A DNA stretch of 64,000 nucleotides from Arthrobacter russicus (GCF_031454135.1 NZ_JAVDQF010000001.1:2790001-2854000); one strand, 5' to 3'. Shown: positions 32,425 to 43,199, counted from the first letter of the stretch. The notes: generated from the sequence alone by a model not told the origin. Program-made: numbers and translations.

Positions 32425-33144
32425 TCAGCGCGGCATGGCCGCCCAGAGCGCGATCCCGACCGCGACCACCGGGATCGCGAGTACGCCGAGGAGCAGGGCC
32501 TTGCCGCCGGGACGGCCCCAATTCACGGTGTAACCGAGTCCGGAACGCTTGGGCACGATGACCGAACGGTCATCCGGATTGTGGTACACGAATCCGGCGG
32601 CCCAGAAGCGTTCGTCCTCGCGTGGATCGGGTGCCGGCTCAGCCGGATCACGGGGTGGCAGTTTTCCGAGCTCGGCCCGGTACCGGCGGTTGGCGAAGAT
32701 CGCCGCGATGGCCAGGCCCACGGCGATCAGCAGCACCAGGAGCAGCGGATTCGTGGTCTTTTCGGAAACCGCCCAGACCTGCTGATTGACCAGCCAGAAA
32801 ACCAGGGCCAGCACGATCGAGAGCACACCGAGGAAGCGCTGCGTGGCCGCGAGATGGGGAATGGGCCGGATTCCTTGGCGCTGGGCCGCCCGGCCGAGGA
32901 GCCACGCGATCACCAGGAAGAGCAACAGGACTCCGAGCCCGATGAAGACCCCGAAAAATGCCGTCCCGATGCTTTTGCCGGCATAGCCGTCGGCGAACCC
33001 TGCGGCGTTCCAATGGATCGGGAACCGTTCTGGCAGGTTCGGATAGCGCAGCGCACCGTAGCCCGCCGATGCCGCCAGGATCAGGAAGGCGACGGCGTAC
33101 AGCAGCCAATCTGGCCGGGCCAGGCGGATCGAGGTCTCAGGCAT
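32425..33144 (-). CDS. DUF1648 / DUF5808 membrane protein
   Basis: 239 residues. The N-terminal part has DUF1648 character ([23 protein letters not shown]) between membrane helices. After a Pro/Asp-rich loop comes [28 protein letters not shown], the DUF5808 signature, then a final helix. About five membrane segments in total. Homologues occur near sugar or peptidase genes in Firmicutes, but no function is established. TAGGTT precedes the ATG by six bases (leaderless). Confidence 0.8.
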   Translation of the reverse strand: MPETSIRLARPDWLLYAVAFLILAASAGYGALRYPNLPERFPIHWNAAGFADGYAGKSIGTAFFGVFIGLGVLLLFLVIAWLLGRAAQRQGIRPIPHLAATQRFLGVLSIVLALVFWLVNQQVWAVSEKTTNPLLLVLLIAVGLAIAAIFANRRYRAELGKLPPRDPAEPAPDPREDERFWAAGFVYHNPDDRSVIVPKRSGLGYTVNWGRPGGKALLLGVLAIPVVAVGIALWAAMPR

Positions 33145-33185
33145 GTCTTCAACCTAGCCGATGCCAGGCTGCCGGAGCCATGGGT

Positions 33186-34133
33186 TCAGTCTTCAAAGGG
33201 CTTGTACCGCTCCACCGAGACGATGTGTTCGCCGACCACTTGGCAGACCAAGACCTCGCCGGGGCTCAAATACGGGTCTTCGCGCGGCAGGGCTCTGCGC
33301 AGACCGGAATCCATGTGTTTCGCCAACTGGCCGAAAACCGTCGGCAGGGCCGGTCGATGGGTGCACAGGACCACGTCCCGGCGCTTGTCGAACAAGGCCT
33401 CCAGGGCGAGTCCGGTTTTGGCCGGTTTGCGGTGGTGGTTGGCTTCGGTGAGTGCGTCCACGAGCTTCACCTTGGCGTTGCTGGCTTTGGCGTACGGTGA
33501 GATCGTGGCCACGCACCGAGCCCAGGGGCTGCTCACCACCCGGCTGGGCCACCAGGCCATCAGCAACCGCTTCACCGCAGCCGCCTGGCGTTGCCCGGTG
33601 GCGGCCAGCGGCCGGTCGCCCTCCGCGCGGCTCCAGGAGGAACGCGGTTTCGCCTTGGCATGGCGCAGCACCAAGAGCGACCAGGTGCGCAGCGCCTTCT
33701 CCTGATGCGCCCGCACCAGCGCGTCGAGCGGTTCGATGTCGGTGGCATTGCTGAGCAGTTCACGGGCCCGGTCCGGCGTGCACCAGAGCACATCGTCGAC
33801 TTCCTTGCCGTCCGGCAACGGTTTTTGCTCGGCCACCTCGCAAGCCCAGTAATAGACCCGTTTCAAACCGGCGGACACCTGGTAATCGGTGTGCGGCAGC
33901 GGAATGCCCAATGTCGCTTGGACGCCGATTTCTTCGTCGACTTCGCGGACCGCGGTTTCCGGAAGGGTTTCGCCTTCGTCGTGTTTGCCCTTCGGCCAGG
34001 ACCAATCGTTGTACCGCGGGCGGTGGATCAGCAGAACCCAGAGTTGTTTCTGCTGGATTCGCCAGCAGATCGCGCCGGCGGCCAAAACTGCGGGAACCTG
34101 CTCCGGGGCCGGGGGAGTGACCGGATTGCCCAT
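33186..34133 (-). CDS. NUDIX hydrolase fused to histidine phosphatase (MutT1-like)
   Basis: 315 residues. The NUDIX box GKHDEGETLPETAVREVDEEIG is complete (key residues Gly, the Glu of GE, and REVDEE). From about residue 152 a histidine phosphatase domain begins with LLVLRHAKAKPRSSW and later DVVLCTHRPALPTV. This fusion matches mycobacterial MutT1, which degrades 8-oxo-dGTP and diadenosine polyphosphates. It overlaps the ppk1 stop by one base, so it is co-translated with polyphosphate kinase; both deal in phosphoanhydrides. Confidence 0.9.
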   Translation of the reverse strand: MGNPVTPPAPEQVPAVLAAGAICWRIQQKQLWVLLIHRPRYNDWSWPKGKHDEGETLPETAVREVDEEIGVQATLGIPLPHTDYQVSAGLKRVYYWACEVAEQKPLPDGKEVDDVLWCTPDRARELLSNATDIEPLDALVRAHQEKALRTWSLLVLRHAKAKPRSSWSRAEGDRPLAATGQRQAAAVKRLLMAWWPSRVVSSPWARCVATISPYAKASNAKVKLVDALTEANHHRKPAKTGLALEALFDKRRDVVLCTHRPALPTVFGQLAKHMDSGLRRALPREDPYLSPGEVLVCQVVGEHIVSVERYKPFED

Positions 34134-36373
34134 TACCGCCGGGACGCCGATCGTTGCCGGGCGCGGCTGGCCAAAAGCCAGGACTGCACATCGGTCAAAG
34201 CGGCGCCTTCGGCATCCAGGTGGTGCCGGGTCCAGATCCCTTGGTTGTCCAGATGCCAGCTCGACGTGCCCTCGTCCACGTAACGGTTGAGCAGGGCGAC
34301 CATGTCGCTGATGTCTTCCTGGTTCGAAAGTTGCACCAGGGCTTCGACCCGGCGGTCCAGGTTGCGGTGCATCATGTCGGCCGAGCCGATGAACACCACC
34401 GGCTGGCCGCCATTGGCGAAGGTGAAAACCCGGGAGTGCTCCAGGAACCGGCCCAGTACCGAGCGCACCGTGATGTTCTCGCTCAGCCCGGGTACCCCGG
34501 GGCGCAATGAACAGATGCCACGGACGATCACGTCGACCCGGACGCCGGCCTGCGAGGCCCGGTACAGCGAATCGATGATCGCTTCGTCGACCATCGAGTT
34601 GACCTTGATCTGGACCCGGGCGGCCAGACCTGCCCGGGCATTGACGATTTCGCGTTCGATCCGGTCGATCAGTCCGGAACGCACCGACCGCGGTGCCACC
34701 AGGAGGCGTTTGAAGGTCGACTTCGGCGCGTAGCCGGAGAGCTGGTTGAACAACCGGGTCAAATCTTCGCCGACCTGTTCATCGGCGGTGAGCAGGCCCA
34801 GATCCTCGTAGTAACGGGCGGTTCGCGGGTGATAGTTCCCCGTGCCGATATGGCAGTAGCGGCGCAAACCGTCCTGCTCCTGCCGGACCACCAGGGAAAG
34901 CTTGCAGTGCGTCTTCAGTCCGACGATGCCGTAAACCACGTGCACGCCGGCCTGTTCGAGTTTGCGCGCCCAGGAGATGTTCGCCTGCTCGTCGAACCGG
35001 GCCTTGATCTCGACCAGGGCCAGCACTTGTTTGCCGGCTTCGGCGGCATCGACCAGGGCATCGACGATCGGCGAATCACCGCTGGTGCGGTAAAGCGTCT
35101 GCTTGATCGCCTGCACTTTGGGGTCCGCTGCAGCCTGTTCCAGGAACGCCTGCACCGAGGTGGAGAAGGAATCGTAGGGGTGGTGCAGCAGAATGTCCCT
35201 GCGGCGCATCGCGGCGAAGACGTTGGCCGCTTTCGAGGTCTCCGATTCGTTCAAATACCGCGAGGTGTGCGGAACCTGCTTCGGATAGCGCAGATCCGGC
35301 CGGTCGATATTGGCGATCACGCTCAGCCCGCGCAAGTCCAGCGGTGCCGGGAGGGCATAGACCTCGGACTCTTCGACGTCCAGCTCGCGCACCAGCAGCG
35401 CCCTGATGTTCGGATTGATATCGGTGGTGACTTCCAGACGCACCGGCGGGCCGAAGCGGCGCCGCAGTAACTCCTTCTCCAGAGCCTGCAGCAGGTTCTC
35501 GGCGTCGTCTTCTTCGACTTCCAGGTCTTCGTTGCGGGTCACCCGGAAGGTGTGGTGCTCCAAGACCTCCATTCCCGGGAACAACTGGTCCAGGTGGACT
35601 GCGATGACTTCTTCGAGCGGAATGAAGCGGGCCACCCGGCCGGGCACGGTGCCGGCCCGGGGACCGTCGACGGCGACCATCCGGGGCAGCTGGTCCGGAA
35701 CCTTCACCCGGGCGAAGAGTTCTTTGTCGCTGACCGGATTGCGCACCACCACGGCGAGATTGAGTGAAAGGCCCGAAATATAGGGGAACGGGTGCGCCGG
35801 ATCGACGGCCAGCGGAGTCAGGATCGGGAAGACTTTTTCCGCGAACATGTTGCTCAACCGGGTTTTCGCGGCATCGTCGAGTTCATCCCAGCGCACCAGG
35901 TGGAAATGCTCATAGGCCAAGGCGGGCCGGATCTGGTCCGCGAAGACATGTGCGTGCCGGGCTTGCAACCGGTGCGCCTCCTCGCTGATCTGCTCCAGCA
36001 CTTCGATCGGGCTGAGCCCGGCCGGCGAGGGCACCGCCAGACCGGTGGCGATGCGCCGCTTCAGCCCGGCCACCCGGACCATGAAGAACTCGTCCAGGTT
36101 GGAGGCGAAGATGGACAGGAAGTTGATTCGTTCGAGCAGCTGCAAGTCCGGGTCTTCAGCCAGCTCCAATACCCTGGCGTTGAAGGCCAGCCAGCTCAAT
36201 TCGCGGTCCAGGAACCGGTCCGCGCTGATTTCGCCGTCCGGGATCAGACTCGGGGCGAATTCCGGGATGTCGATGCGGTCCTGGGTGGCGCGGGCAGCGG
36301 GCACCTCGGAACTGCCGAATCGCTCGGATCCGGTCCGTAAAGTGATTGCTGTTCCGGTGGGTTCGGCCTGCAT
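34133..36373 (-). CDS. ppk1: Polyphosphate kinase 1
   Basis: 746 residues. The four-domain PPK1 is recognisable: [19 protein letters not shown] at the start, [13 protein letters not shown], the autophosphorylated histidine region [13 protein letters not shown], and the second catalytic histidine segment [16 protein letters not shown]. It transfers gamma-phosphate from ATP to inorganic polyphosphate at the membrane. AGAGGAA lies before the ATG at 36373; the frame extends further up without a start signal. It forms an operon with the MutT1-like gene. Confidence 0.96.
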   Translation of the reverse strand: MQAEPTGTAITLRTGSERFGSSEVPAARATQDRIDIPEFAPSLIPDGEISADRFLDRELSWLAFNARVLELAEDPDLQLLERINFLSIFASNLDEFFMVRVAGLKRRIATGLAVPSPAGLSPIEVLEQISEEAHRLQARHAHVFADQIRPALAYEHFHLVRWDELDDAAKTRLSNMFAEKVFPILTPLAVDPAHPFPYISGLSLNLAVVVRNPVSDKELFARVKVPDQLPRMVAVDGPRAGTVPGRVARFIPLEEVIAVHLDQLFPGMEVLEHHTFRVTRNEDLEVEEDDAENLLQALEKELLRRRFGPPVRLEVTTDINPNIRALLVRELDVEESEVYALPAPLDLRGLSVIANIDRPDLRYPKQVPHTSRYLNESETSKAANVFAAMRRRDILLHHPYDSFSTSVQAFLEQAAADPKVQAIKQTLYRTSGDSPIVDALVDAAEAGKQVLALVEIKARFDEQANISWARKLEQAGVHVVYGIVGLKTHCKLSLVVRQEQDGLRRYCHIGTGNYHPRTARYYEDLGLLTADEQVGEDLTRLFNQLSGYAPKSTFKRLLVAPRSVRSGLIDRIEREIVNARAGLAARVQIKVNSMVDEAIIDSLYRASQAGVRVDVIVRGICSLRPGVPGLSENITVRSVLGRFLEHSRVFTFANGGQPVVFIGSADMMHRNLDRRVEALVQLSNQEDISDMVALLNRYVDEGTSSWHLDNQGIWTRHHLDAEGAALTDVQSWLLASRARQRSASRR

Positions 36374-36425
36374 GGTTCCTCTGCTTTCGTTGCTCAGTAC
36401 CAAGCCTACAAGCGGCGGGCCGCAA

Positions 36426-37457
36426 CTACTCCACTGTTGCGCCGGCAGCGGCGTCCGGAAGCCCGTACATGACATCGGCGTCCCATGGGCTGAAGCCCAA
36501 TTTCCGGTACAACGCCACCGCTGCGGTGTTGTCCGCGTCGACGTACAGCATGATCGCGGCCAAACCACGGCGGTGCAGGTAATCGATGCCGGCCAAGGTC
36601 AGCGCTTTGCCCAGGCCTGTTCCCTGGGCCTGGGGGGCGATGCCGACGACATAGACCTCGCCCAGATCGGCGTGGCCGTTGGCCCCGGCGTGGACTTTGG
36701 TCCAATGGAAGCCCAGGACCTGGTCCGCGTCGTCCACGGCCAGCAGGAAGCCGTCCGGATCGAACCAATCCTCGGCCATCCGGGCCTGCAGATCGCTCAG
36801 CGTCATGGCTCCTTGTTCCGGGTGGTGGGCGAAGGCTGCGGCGTTGACCGCCAGCCAAGCCTGCTCGTCCTGGCCCGGCACGAAGCTCCGCAGCCGTACT
36901 CCGTCCGGCCAGACCGGTGCCTGGTCGGTCCCGGCGCTGGTGGCCAGGCGGAGACGCAGCAGCTCGCGGACCGGTTGGAAGCCGAAGCGTCCGGCGAGCC
37001 GCTCGGCCGCGGCGTGGTTGCCGTGCGACCACGCCCGGAGGCCGGCGAATCCGCGCTCCTCACGGAGCTGTTCCAGCAGAGCGGTTCCGATCCCCTGGTT
37101 GCGGAAAACCGGATGGACGGTGAGTTCCAAGGTTGCGCCAACCCCGTCGGCGTCGGCGAGCAGCACGGCGACGCCGGCCAACGGGCCCGGAGTTTCGACC
37201 GGCACCGACTGGGGTTCGTCCGGCACGAAGCCGAGCAGCAGCCACGGTCGGACCTGATCAGCGGTCGGCTGCTGGCGCAGCCGGACCAAGGTCTGTTCCG
37301 AAAACGGCGGATGGCCGTCGGTTTCCTCGGCGGCGTCGGCCAGCGCGCGGAACTCCGCGAACCCGCCGGGCTCCGGAAGGCCGTCGGCAGAACTGATCCT
37401 GGCGGCGGGACGGTTCGGTGGGATGGCTTGTGCACTCTGGGCTGGCCCATTCGTCAT
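36426..37457 (-). CDS. mshD: Mycothiol synthase
   Basis: 343 residues with two GNAT domains: the first centred on [22 protein letters not shown], the second on [22 protein letters not shown]. MshD acetylates Cys-GlcN-Ins to give mycothiol, the main actinobacterial thiol. In mycobacteria mshD is next to glnR, as here, which supports the call. TAGGCT lies six bases before the ATG (leaderless). Confidence 0.92.
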   Translation of the reverse strand: MTNGPAQSAQAIPPNRPAARISSADGLPEPGGFAEFRALADAAEETDGHPPFSEQTLVRLRQQPTADQVRPWLLLGFVPDEPQSVPVETPGPLAGVAVLLADADGVGATLELTVHPVFRNQGIGTALLEQLREERGFAGLRAWSHGNHAAAERLAGRFGFQPVRELLRLRLATSAGTDQAPVWPDGVRLRSFVPGQDEQAWLAVNAAAFAHHPEQGAMTLSDLQARMAEDWFDPDGFLLAVDDADQVLGFHWTKVHAGANGHADLGEVYVVGIAPQAQGTGLGKALTLAGIDYLHRRGLAAIMLYVDADNTAAVALYRKLGFSPWDADVMYGLPDAAAGATVE

Positions 37458-37520
37458 GCCGCAAGCCTAGTGCCCGGACGAATCAGGCGACCAGCGGAAT
37501 CCGGCAACGAGGATTTCGGG

Positions 37521-37526
37521 TATAGT
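37521..37526 (+). promoter_or_regulatory. Isolated plus-strand TATAGT element in the mshD-glnR gap
   Basis: TATAGT is a good -10 match on the strand opposite to both neighbours. A transcript from it would run antisense into the 3' end of glnR. There is no clear -35 and no supportable gene; a hairpin (GGCCGC / GCGGCT) follows at about 37534-37548. Confidence 0.3.
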
Positions 37527-37622
37527 AGTCGGACGGCCGCAAGCGGCTGCCAGGGGGATGCGTCACTGGGACGCCTTCGATACGTTCGACCCGTATGTCC
37601 TCCACCAAAGGGATCCGGGCGT

Positions 37623-38321
37623 TCAGGCCTCGGACAACTCTTCCTCCGGAATCCGTTGCAGGGTCAACCGATAACCGACATTGCGCACGGTGCTGATCAG
37701 GTTTTCGTGGTCCGAACCCAGTTTCGCCCGGAGCCGCCGCACGTGCACATCGACGGTCCGGGTGCCGCCGTAATAGTCGTAGCCCCACACTTCGTGCAGC
37801 AATTGGGCCCGGGTGAAGACCCGGCCGGGGTGTTGCGCCAAGTACTTCAACAGCTCGAATTCCTTATAGGTCAAATTCAAGGCTGCACCGTTCACCCTTG
37901 CTGTGTAAGAGGTCTCGTCGATCACCACGCCGGCGGCCCGGATCTCATGCCCGGTGTCCTCGGTCTCCTCGTGGGTCCGCGCGATGGCCAGCCGGAACCG
38001 GGCTTCGACTTCCGCGGGTCCAGCGGATTCCAAAACGATGTCGTCGGCGGCCCAGGTCGCGGAAATCGCTGCCATTCCGCCTTCGGTGAGAACCAGCAGC
38101 AGCGGTGCGCCCGGACCGGTGGCGCGGAGCAATTGGGTCAGCGAGCGGGCGCCGACCAGGTCCTTGCGCGCATCCAGCAAAATGATGTCCGCCGGCTCCG
38201 CATCAAGCAAAGCCGAAGGCTCGGCAGGAAGGATGTGCACGCGGTGATTGAGCAATTCCAGCGCAGGCAGGATGTCCACCGAAGAACCGGTGCTATTGGT
38301 CAGTATCAGGATGTGGGACAT
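37623..38321 (-). CDS. glnR: Nitrogen regulator GlnR (OmpR-family, orphan)
   Basis: 232 residues. The receiver-like half ([48 protein letters not shown]) and the winged helix ([40 protein letters not shown]) closely follow streptomycete GlnR. GlnR proteins lack a partner kinase and control glnA, amtB and nir genes in actinobacteria. Adjacency to mshD matches mycobacteria. GGAGGAAAGC precedes the ATG at 38321. Confidence 0.92.
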   Translation of the reverse strand: MSHILILTNSTGSSVDILPALELLNHRVHILPAEPSALLDAEPADIILLDARKDLVGARSLTQLLRATGPGAPLLLVLTEGGMAAISATWAADDIVLESAGPAEVEARFRLAIARTHEETEDTGHEIRAAGVVIDETSYTARVNGAALNLTYKEFELLKYLAQHPGRVFTRAQLLHEVWGYDYYGGTRTVDVHVRRLRAKLGSDHENLISTVRNVGYRLTLQRIPEEELSEA

Positions 38322-38500
38322 GCTTTCCTCCAATGTGCTCAGGCGCGCATCTTCGGGCGTCTTCGGCTTCTGCGTGGCGCTTGCAGCGCTTGACCGACGA
38401 AACCGATTGCCTTCGAGTATAGCCTCAGCGCTCGCGGCCGCCGGGTCGGTTACGAGCGTCGGGGAGGACACACCGGGCGCGGATAAGGCAGGATGAGTAT

Positions 38501-39235
38501 GTGAAAACTTGGAGTGTGGGCATGGCGGGGCTGCTCGGCTTGGTCACCATCGTCGCCGCCTCCTATGGGCCTTCCGGATTGTCCGTGTTCGTCGGCGTGC
38601 TCTTCTCCGTGTTGTTCGGTTATGGCTGGCCGCACTATTTGGGTGTCCCGGCGAAGAAGACCCTGGGCGTAGTGATCGCACTCTGCGGTTCATTGTCGGT
38701 GCTCGTGGCCAGATTCGCCCCGGGGCCGGACATCCTGTCCGGGTTGCCGGTGATCATGGCTTTGGGGATCATCGCGGTTTTCGTGATCCAACTGATCCGC
38801 GGCACCGGGCAGAGCCACCGGCTCGAATCGACGTTCGGCTGCGTAGTGGGGGTGTTCATCGCCTCGGTGGGTTCAGGTTGGATCGCCGCCCACCGGTTCA
38901 CCCAAGAGAGCGCGATGACCTGGATCGCCGGGATCTGCGCCGTCGTGGTGTTGTTGCTGAGCATGATCCCCTGGCCGGACCGGATCATTGCGCCGCTGGG
39001 CTTGCTGCTCGGCGCGCTGGCCGGCCCGCTCGCCGCATTGCTGTTCTCCGATCTGCACATCCTGCCCGCTGCGGTGATCGGTGCAGTGATTGCCGCGGTA
39101 CTTCTCAGTTTCCGCAGGCTGGCCAATATCGCAACCCCATTGGGCCATGTCGCCGGTGCCGTGGCGATGGGTCTGGCGCCGGTGCTTTCGCTCGGTGCGA
39201 TGGTTTATTTCATCGACAAACTGCTGGTGACTTGA
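38501..39235 (+). CDS. Polytopic membrane protein, unknown
   Basis: 244 residues with seven or so hydrophobic segments and few charged residues between them ([49 protein letters not shown] and others). No domain was recognised. GTG 38501 is preceded by AGGA nine bases away; ATG 38522 is the alternative. It is divergent from glnR, leaving about 180 bp for both promoters. Confidence 0.7.
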   Translation: MKTWSVGMAGLLGLVTIVAASYGPSGLSVFVGVLFSVLFGYGWPHYLGVPAKKTLGVVIALCGSLSVLVARFAPGPDILSGLPVIMALGIIAVFVIQLIRGTGQSHRLESTFGCVVGVFIASVGSGWIAAHRFTQESAMTWIAGICAVVVLLLSMIPWPDRIIAPLGLLLGALAGPLAALLFSDLHILPAAVIGAVIAAVLLSFRRLANIATPLGHVAGAVAMGLAPVLSLGAMVYFIDKLLVT

Positions 39236-39252
39236 GCGTCATCCGACCGCGA

Positions 39253-39258
39253 TAAGAT
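39253..39258 (+). promoter_or_regulatory. -10 box (TAAGAT) for a leaderless small-protein transcript
   Basis: TAAGAT is followed by six bases (GAAGCC) and then the ATG at 39265. Confidence 0.6.
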
Positions 39259-39264
39259 GAAGCC

Positions 39265-39378
39265 ATGTCGATACTCGCTCTGGAAATCTTCTTCATTGTT
39301 CTGCTGGTGATTGCCGGTCTGACAATTGCCTGGTTCGCGGGTCTGGTCGTCTGGCGGTTGTTCAAAGGTCAGAAGTAG
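39265..39378 (+). CDS. 37-residue single-pass membrane protein
   Basis: The frame encodes 37 residues: a short start (MSILALEIFF), one long hydrophobic helix (IVLLVIAGLTIAWFAGLVVW) and a basic end (RLFKGQK), so Nout-Cin topology is likely. It has its own TAAGAT -10 in leaderless position and is followed after 5 bp by the nitrobindin gene, to which it is probably coupled. The coding call rests on composition and context rather than homology. Confidence 0.65.
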   Translation: MSILALEIFFIVLLVIAGLTIAWFAGLVVWRLFKGQK

Positions 39379-39383
39379 CCACT

Positions 39384-40001
39384 ATGCCGATCGAGATTCC
39401 CACGGATCTGACCCCGGAATTGGTTCCGCTCTCCTGGCTCATCGGCCAGTGGGAAGGCCGCGGCAGATTGGGCAGCGGTGAAGCGGACTCGGAACACTTC
39501 TTCCAACGCGTGAGCTTCCGGTCCAACGGGTTGCCTTACCTCGAATACGTCGCGGAAAGCTGGCTGACCGACGAGGACGGCATGACGCTGCGCCCGTTGA
39601 GCGTGGAGATGGGGTTCTGGGCGCTGGACCGCAAGCTCGGCGACGCCGATGGCGGCCCCGGGCTGATCCCGGCGGACATCGTCCCCGCGCTGACCACGGC
39701 AGACGACGTCGAAGCGCTGCGCAACGATTCCGGCGGTTTCGACATCACCGCCACGATCGTGCATCCCGGTGGCATTTCCGAGCTTTATTACGGCACCATC
39801 ACCGGCCCGCAGATCCAATTGGCCACCGACGCGGTGATGCGCCGGGAGGGAGCCAAGGACTACACTGCGGCAACCCGGATCTTCGGCCTGGTCAATGGGG
39901 ATCTGTTCTGGCGGTGGGACGTCGCGGCAGAAGGCAATTCGCTCGAAGCCCATGCCTCGGCGATTCTGAAGAAGCTTCCAGCCCCCGACGCGGCGGAATA
40001 G
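39384..40001 (+). CDS. Nitrobindin-family heme-binding beta-barrel protein
   Basis: 205 residues. The signature GQWEGRG (residues about 22-28) and the C-terminal LEAHASAILKK, whose histidine would bind heme, fit the nitrobindin/FABP-like group. Nitrobindins bind heme and scavenge peroxynitrite or interact with NO. An insertion around LGDADGGPGLIPAD is longer than in minimal members. It has no ribosome site of its own and likely depends on translation of the small protein upstream. Confidence 0.85.
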   Translation: MPIEIPTDLTPELVPLSWLIGQWEGRGRLGSGEADSEHFFQRVSFRSNGLPYLEYVAESWLTDEDGMTLRPLSVEMGFWALDRKLGDADGGPGLIPADIVPALTTADDVEALRNDSGGFDITATIVHPGGISELYYGTITGPQIQLATDAVMRREGAKDYTAATRIFGLVNGDLFWRWDVAAEGNSLEAHASAILKKLPAPDAAE

Positions 40002-40029
40002 TGCGCCAGACGGCGGGGTTGGCACTGGT

Positions 40030-41112
40030 ATGAGTTATCAGAGCGCGTTATTGTCCCGGCCCGGTGCGGTTGAAGCTGCCGGCCTGGATGCCGGTGTCGC
40101 CGCCCACTACGGCGACCCGATGCGCGAGCAACGAGCGTTGGCCGAAGGCCGCGCGGTCGTGGACCTTTCGCAGCGCGGCGTGGTCACGGTCGGCGGCGCG
40201 GACCGGCTGAGTTGGTTGACCACGCTTTCCTCGCAGGATGTTTCCCGACTGGCTCCGGGCGATTCCGCGGAACTTTTGCTGCTGAGCGTGCAGGGCCGGA
40301 TCGAGTTCGACGCCCGGATCATCGACGACGGCGCGACTGCCTGGTTGTTGGTCGAGGCACCGGAGGCGGCCGGGCTGGCCGCGTGGTTGACCTCGATGAA
40401 GTTCATGCTGCGTGTGGAGGTCGCGGACGTTTCGGCGGATTGGGGCGTGTTGGCGGCAACGGCCCCCTTGCTCCAGGGCGTCGAGCCGGCGCTGCTGGTT
40501 TGGCGGGATCCTTGGCCGGAAGTCGCGGTCGGAGGCTATTCGTATTCGATTGAGGCGGGCCATCCCGGTGCGGACCGGCCGTGGGTCGAATACTTGGTGC
40601 CGTTGCCCTTGCTGGATGCTGTGGCCGCCGATCTGCCCTTGGCTGGAAGCCTGGCTGCGGAAGCGCTGCGGATTGCCGCCTGGCGGCCGCGCTGGGGCGC
40701 CGAGACCGATGAAAAAACGATCCCGCACGAGCTCGATTTGCTGCGTACCGCGGTGCATCTGGCCAAAGGCTGCTACAAGGGGCAGGAGACCGTCGCCCGG
40801 GTGCACAACCTGGGCCACCCCCCGCGCCGTCTGGTCTTTTTGCAACTCGACGGATCGCAGCACACGATGCCGGTAGCGGGGTCCCCGGTGCAACTCGGTG
40901 AACGTCAAGTCGGAACACTCACTTCAGTGGCACAGCATTATGAAATGGGGCCGATCGGCCTGGCCGTGGTGAAACGAAATGTCGACCCGGCCGCGGAGCT
41001 GACCGTGCTCGACGGCACCGAGGCCTACGTTGCCGCGCAGGAACTGATCGTGACGACCGATGCCGGCCAAGTGGTCGGCCGGCAGAAGGGCTTCCTGAAG
41101 CCGGTGCGCTAA
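40030..41112 (+). CDS. ygfZ: Folate-dependent YgfZ/GcvT-like protein
   Basis: 360 residues. The family motif KGCYKGQETVARVHNLG (K-G-C-Y-x-G-Q-E) is intact, including the cysteine needed for function. N-terminal VDLSQRGVVTVGGADRLSWL and the central LRIAAWRPRWGAETDEKTIP are GcvT-like. YgfZ assists iron-sulfur enzymes in a tetrahydrofolate-dependent way. It follows nitrobindin by 28 bp on the same strand, so they may share a transcript. Confidence 0.9.
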   Translation: MSYQSALLSRPGAVEAAGLDAGVAAHYGDPMREQRALAEGRAVVDLSQRGVVTVGGADRLSWLTTLSSQDVSRLAPGDSAELLLLSVQGRIEFDARIIDDGATAWLLVEAPEAAGLAAWLTSMKFMLRVEVADVSADWGVLAATAPLLQGVEPALLVWRDPWPEVAVGGYSYSIEAGHPGADRPWVEYLVPLPLLDAVAADLPLAGSLAAEALRIAAWRPRWGAETDEKTIPHELDLLRTAVHLAKGCYKGQETVARVHNLGHPPRRLVFLQLDGSQHTMPVAGSPVQLGERQVGTLTSVAQHYEMGPIGLAVVKRNVDPAAELTVLDGTEAYVAAQELIVTTDAGQVVGRQKGFLKPVR

Positions 41113-41168
41113 CCGCGCCCCGTTGGGTCCGTGCCTTTGACCTGTTTTTGCATCGGTGCCAGGCGGGC

Positions 41169-42191
41169 TCAGCCAAACAGGAGCGCTGCTTCGTCGTACC
41201 GGCTCTGCGGCACGGTTTTGAGGTTGCCCAGGGCAGCTTCAAAACCGACGTGCTTGATTTCGGTGCCGCTCAAGGACACCATGGTGCCCCATCGGCCGTC
41301 CACGACGGAATCGATCGCGGCCATGCCCAACCGGGTGGCCAGCACCCGGTCGAAAGCACTCGGCACCCCGCCGCGTTGGATGTGGCCCAGGATCGTGGCC
41401 CGGGTCTCGATGCCGGTCCGCGCTTCGAGCTCCGGAGCCAGCTGGTCCGCGATGCCGCCGAGCCGGGGCCGGCCGAAGGTGTCCAAGCCGCGGACCGAAT
41501 GCGGCGTCTCCAAATGGTCCGGCACGAAGCCCTCCGCCACCACGACCAGGGGCGCCCGGCCGCGTTCGTGGGCTTCATTGACCCAGTCGGCAATCTGCTC
41601 GATGCTGACCTTCTGTTCCGGGATCAGAATCGCATGCGCTCCGGATGCCATGCCCGCGTGCAGCGCGATCCAGCCGACATGCCGGCCCATCACCTCGGCG
41701 ATCATGCAGCGGTGGTGCGATTCCCCGGTGGTGCGCAGCCGGTCGATGGCTTCGGTAGCGATTTGCACTGCGGTGTCGAAACCGAAGGTGTAGTCGGTGG
41801 CGTCCAAATCGTTGTCGACGGTTTTGGGCACGCCGACGATTTTCAGCCCGACGTCGGTCAATCGTTTTGCCGCGGCCAGGGTGCCTTCGCCGCCGATCGC
41901 GATGATCGCATCGATGCCCAGCCGCTCCAAGTGCGCTTTGATGACTTCCGGTCCGCCCTCGTCGAAGGGGTTGGTCCGGGACGTGCCCAGGATCGTGCCG
42001 CCCTGTTTCGAGATTCCACGCACGTTGTGCCGGGGCAAATCCATGATGTCGCCCTCGACGACGCCGCGCCAGCCATCGCGGAAGCCCACGAATTCCTGGC
42101 CGTGGACTTTGATGCCTTTGAGCACTGCGCCGCGGATCACTGCGTTGAGTCCGGGGCAGTCGCCGCCGCTGGTCAGGATTCCGATCTTCAT
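41169..42191 (-). CDS. pfkA: 6-phosphofructokinase
   Basis: 340 residues. It opens with KIGILTSGGDCPGLNAVIRG. The phosphoryl-donor site reads GGEGTLAAAKRL and VPKTVDNDL: Gly after GGE favours ATP, while Lys in PKT is seen in group III actinobacterial enzymes, some of which are pyrophosphate dependent. MGRHVGWIA and GHIQRGGVPSAFDR are also conserved. By analogy with the Streptomyces enzyme it is probably ATP dependent. GAGG lies 12 bases before the ATG. Confidence 0.93.
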   Translation of the reverse strand: MKIGILTSGGDCPGLNAVIRGAVLKGIKVHGQEFVGFRDGWRGVVEGDIMDLPRHNVRGISKQGGTILGTSRTNPFDEGGPEVIKAHLERLGIDAIIAIGGEGTLAAAKRLTDVGLKIVGVPKTVDNDLDATDYTFGFDTAVQIATEAIDRLRTTGESHHRCMIAEVMGRHVGWIALHAGMASGAHAILIPEQKVSIEQIADWVNEAHERGRAPLVVVAEGFVPDHLETPHSVRGLDTFGRPRLGGIADQLAPELEARTGIETRATILGHIQRGGVPSAFDRVLATRLGMAAIDSVVDGRWGTMVSLSGTEIKHVGFEAALGNLKTVPQSRYDEAALLFG

Positions 42192-42401
42192 TAAGGCTCA
42201 ATCCTCGAGTGGAGTGTGGTCAGGAGCGGAGCGCTCCATTGAGCTCTGTGAAGATTCTAGACAATTCTCCGGCAGGATGTGATCTGGGCAACTTTTGTTG
42301 CGCAATCGCGGCCTGAAATGCCTGGGAACACAGGGGATTTCGGTTATCTTCGAGACTGGGGGGGATTTGCGGAGATCCCTAAAGAGAGAACGGAGACTTC
42401 A

Positions 42402-43178
42402 ATGGCTAAGCACGAAGAAGTCGAAATTGCAGTAGCGAGTCCGAGCGCGACCGTGGAAAGCACGCTGGGCGCACGTTGGGGTGCCGAAGTCTTCGGCACT
42501 TTCCTCCTCGTCTTCGGCGGCGCTGGTACCGCGATTTTCGCGGCGAAATTCGGCGGCGACGGGAATCCGCTCGGGGTCGGCTTCCTGGGCGTCGCGCTGG
42601 CCTTCGGCCTGACCGTGCTGGCGGGCGCCTATGCGGTCGGTTCGATTTCCGGCGGCCACTTCAACCCGGCGGTGACATTAGGCCTTGCGGCCTCCGGCCG
42701 GTTCGCGTGGAAAGACGTCTTGGGCTACATCGTGGCGCAGCTGGTCGGCGGTGTCATCGCCTCGGCGTTGCTTGCCGCGATCGTCGCCGGAGCCCCGGGT
42801 GGATTCCAGTCCTCGGTATTCGCCGGCGCTTCCAACGGCTACGGCGAAGGTTCGCCCAATGGATTCAATCTGGTTTCGGTGCTCTTGATCGAAATCATCC
42901 TGACCGCGGTCTTCGTCTATGTGATCCTCGGTGTCACCAGTGCCCGGGCGCCGTCCGGATTCGCACCGTTGACGATCGGCCTGACCTTGACCTTGATCCA
43001 CCTGATCAGCATCCCGGTGGACAACACCTCGGTGAACCCGGCGCGTTCGATCGCGACCGCGATTTTCGGCGGCAGCGTGCCGATCTCCCAAGTCTGGGTT
43101 TTTATTGTGGCTCCGATCGCCGGTGCCTTGCTGGCCGGGTTCACCTTCAAGCTGTTGTTCGATTCGGTCAAGAAATAA
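42402..43178 (+). CDS. aqpZ: Aquaporin Z-like channel
   Basis: 258 residues. Both NPA boxes are present ([11 protein letters not shown] and [10 protein letters not shown]), with the selectivity-filter arginine after the second. Six membrane helices in two repeats; an N-terminal cytoplasmic tail of about 25 residues precedes the first helix ([19 protein letters not shown]). The His/Arg pattern favours a water channel over glycerol transport. GGAG precedes the ATG at 42402; the longer upstream frame has no start signal. Confidence 0.92.
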   Translation: MAKHEEVEIAVASPSATVESTLGARWGAEVFGTFLLVFGGAGTAIFAAKFGGDGNPLGVGFLGVALAFGLTVLAGAYAVGSISGGHFNPAVTLGLAASGRFAWKDVLGYIVAQLVGGVIASALLAAIVAGAPGGFQSSVFAGASNGYGEGSPNGFNLVSVLLIEIILTAVFVYVILGVTSARAPSGFAPLTIGLTLTLIHLISIPVDNTSVNPARSIATAIFGGSVPISQVWVFIVAPIAGALLAGFTFKLLFDSVKK

Positions 43179-43199
43179 CCGTCGTCCCGCAGCTTCGGC

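Noticed and set aside
37558-37674. 38-codon plus-strand frame after the TATAGT element
   Set aside because: The purine run touches its ATG with no spacing, it overlaps the 3' end of glnR, and nothing in the peptide is recognisable.
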